Shown: positions 63,287 through 64,000 of the stretch, in pieces
Layout: each line of letters begins with the position of its first letter
How positions within the stretch are numbered: the first letter of the stretch is position 1
Assembly (NCBI RefSeq): GCF_947331815.1
Contig: NZ_OX373462.1
Coordinates: 793,376 to 857,375 of the forward strand
DNA from: Cyanobacterium sp. uoEpiScrs1
GTDB lineage: Bacteria; Cyanobacteriota; Cyanobacteriia; Cyanobacteriales; Microcystaceae
Direction of reading: 5' to 3'
DNA: 64,000 bases
Notes under the pieces: generated by a model
What the model was told of the DNA's origin: nothing
Databases searched by the model: none
Seen by the model: the letters and a program-made list of their open reading frames with translations, nothing else
Made by a program: the position numbers and the translations under genes

Positions 63287-64000
63287 ATGACCAATTTTTT
63301 AAGAGAAAATTGTTTAAGATATTCCACCACCCTAATTTTAGCCCTTACCTTGAATAGCAGCTTATTAATTGGTTGTAGTCAAGAACAAAAACCAAGGATT
63401 AACTCCTCTTTCCCTGATGAACTAAAATTAGGAGCTTTATTGCCTGTAACCGGTGATTTATCTTCAATTGGTCAAAATATGCCTGAAGCTGTCAAGTTAG
63501 CCATCGATGAAATTAACGCTTGTGGTGGAGTTAATGGCACGTCGGTAACTCTTGTTACCGAAGACACTCAAACTGACCCTACTACTGGAGTATCAGCTAT
63601 GACAAAATTGGCTGAAGTTGATAGAGTTGCAGGAGTAGTTGGGGCATTTACAAGTAGTGTATCCAGTGCAGCTATTACCATTGCGGCTAAAAATAATGTG
63701 ATGTTAGTATCCCCAGGTAGCACTAGCCCTGTCTTTACTGAGCAAGCAAAAAATGGTGATTTTAAAGGTTATTGGGCCAGAACAGCTCCTTCCGATACCT
63801 ATCAAGCTCGAGCGTTAGCAGCCTTAGCTAGTAAAGAAGGCTTTAAAACTATTGGAACAGTGGTAATTAATAATGATTACGGGGTGGGGTTTGAACAGGA
63901 ATTTATCTCTGCGTTTGAAAAGCAGGTAGGAAAAATAATAGGTAAACGTAAGCCTATTCGTTATGATCCTAAAGCAGCTGTTCTTGATAGTGAGGCAGCT
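63287..64000 (+). CDS. Branched-chain/neutral amino-acid ABC transporter binding lipoprotein (partial)
   Basis: The first 238 residues of a gene cut by the window edge. A signal peptide ends in the lipobox LLIGC (Cys30), so it is a lipoprotein. The mature part is a Peripla_BP_6 type I binding fold: LKLGALLPVTGDLSSIGQNM, then VKLAIDEINACGGVNG and VVGAFTSSVSSAAI. It resembles LivJ and the cyanobacterial NatB of the neutral amino-acid (N-I) transporter; the urea-binding UrtA is less likely. The partner permease and ATPase genes may lie beyond the edge. Confidence 0.85.
   Translation, partial: MTNFLRENCLRYSTTLILALTLNSSLLIGCSQEQKPRINSSFPDELKLGALLPVTGDLSSIGQNMPEAVKLAIDEINACGGVNGTSVTLVTEDTQTDPTTGVSAMTKLAEVDRVAGVVGAFTSSVSSAAITIAAKNNVMLVSPGSTSPVFTEQAKNGDFKGYWARTAPSDTYQARALAALASKEGFKTIGTVVINNDYGVGFEQEFISAFEKQVGKIIGKRKPIRYDPKAAVLDSEAA

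Overview
The window comes from a cyanobacterium with an AT-rich, decaying genome. The rRNA operon (16S, tRNA-Ile, 23S, 5S) and the protein set are cyanobacterial: PipX/PipY, SepF, NDH-1 subunit H, ferredoxin:thioredoxin reductase catalytic subunit, GlpX-type bisphosphatase, and DUF1825, DUF3352 and DUF309 proteins. The proteins look most like those of the Crocosphaera/Cyanothece group. By my own count only about 65% of the 64 kb is gene, and more than twenty gaps exceed 300 bp, several of them 1-1.6 kb of almost pure AT sequence. Widely spaced intact genes separated by eroded DNA suggest an endosymbiont in mid-reduction. A spheroid body of a rhopalodiacean diatom fits this density better than the more compact UCYN-A genome. 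That assignment is inference.

Layout. 0-13 kb: tail of a TrmJ-like methyltransferase, a beta-lactamase-fold hydrolase, a CorC/HlyC membrane protein, glycogen phosphorylase, hrcA, a rhodanese, a DUF3352 protein and purM. 13-23 kb: hemA and glpX, then cofG convergent with the leftward rRNA operon, whose promoter is recognisable. 23-30 kb: a PstS-like binding protein, then the pipX-pipY-sepF-proC block and sfsA. 29-40 kb: topA, an L-2-hydroxyglutarate oxidase, DUF1825, a TM2 protein, a RodZ-like protein with an rsuA/rluB-type synthase, hemB and a prohibitin. 40-50 kb: queE, rnd, a NifU-like scaffold, a DppC-like permease, tRNA-Arg(CCG), rsmG, a CsoR/InrS-type sensor, a phosphoribosyltransferase and ribH. 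50-64 kb: rplY-purA, a glutaredoxin-like protein, tsaD, tilS, ndhH, phoH, ftrC-DUF309, tRNA-Ser(GCT) and the start of an amino-acid-binding lipoprotein.

Function. The genes are mostly housekeeping (translation, tRNA modification, purine, riboflavin, proline and heme synthesis) plus carbon and redox functions (glgP, glpX, ndhH, ftrC) and nitrogen/carbon signalling (pipX). No transposase, prophage, CRISPR array or secondary-metabolite cluster was seen.

The most unusual feature is a scattered set of long, often perfect, AT-rich inverted repeats (arms of 14-30 bp) in the gene-free stretches. Five lie between purM and hemA. Others sit in divergent gaps where no flanking gene needs a terminator. 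They may be surviving terminators of erased genes, or a separate hairpin class. Also notable are a 31-bp tandem duplication upstream of sepF, an orphan coding remnant near 28.1 kb, and a tRNA-Arg with a mismatched acceptor stem.
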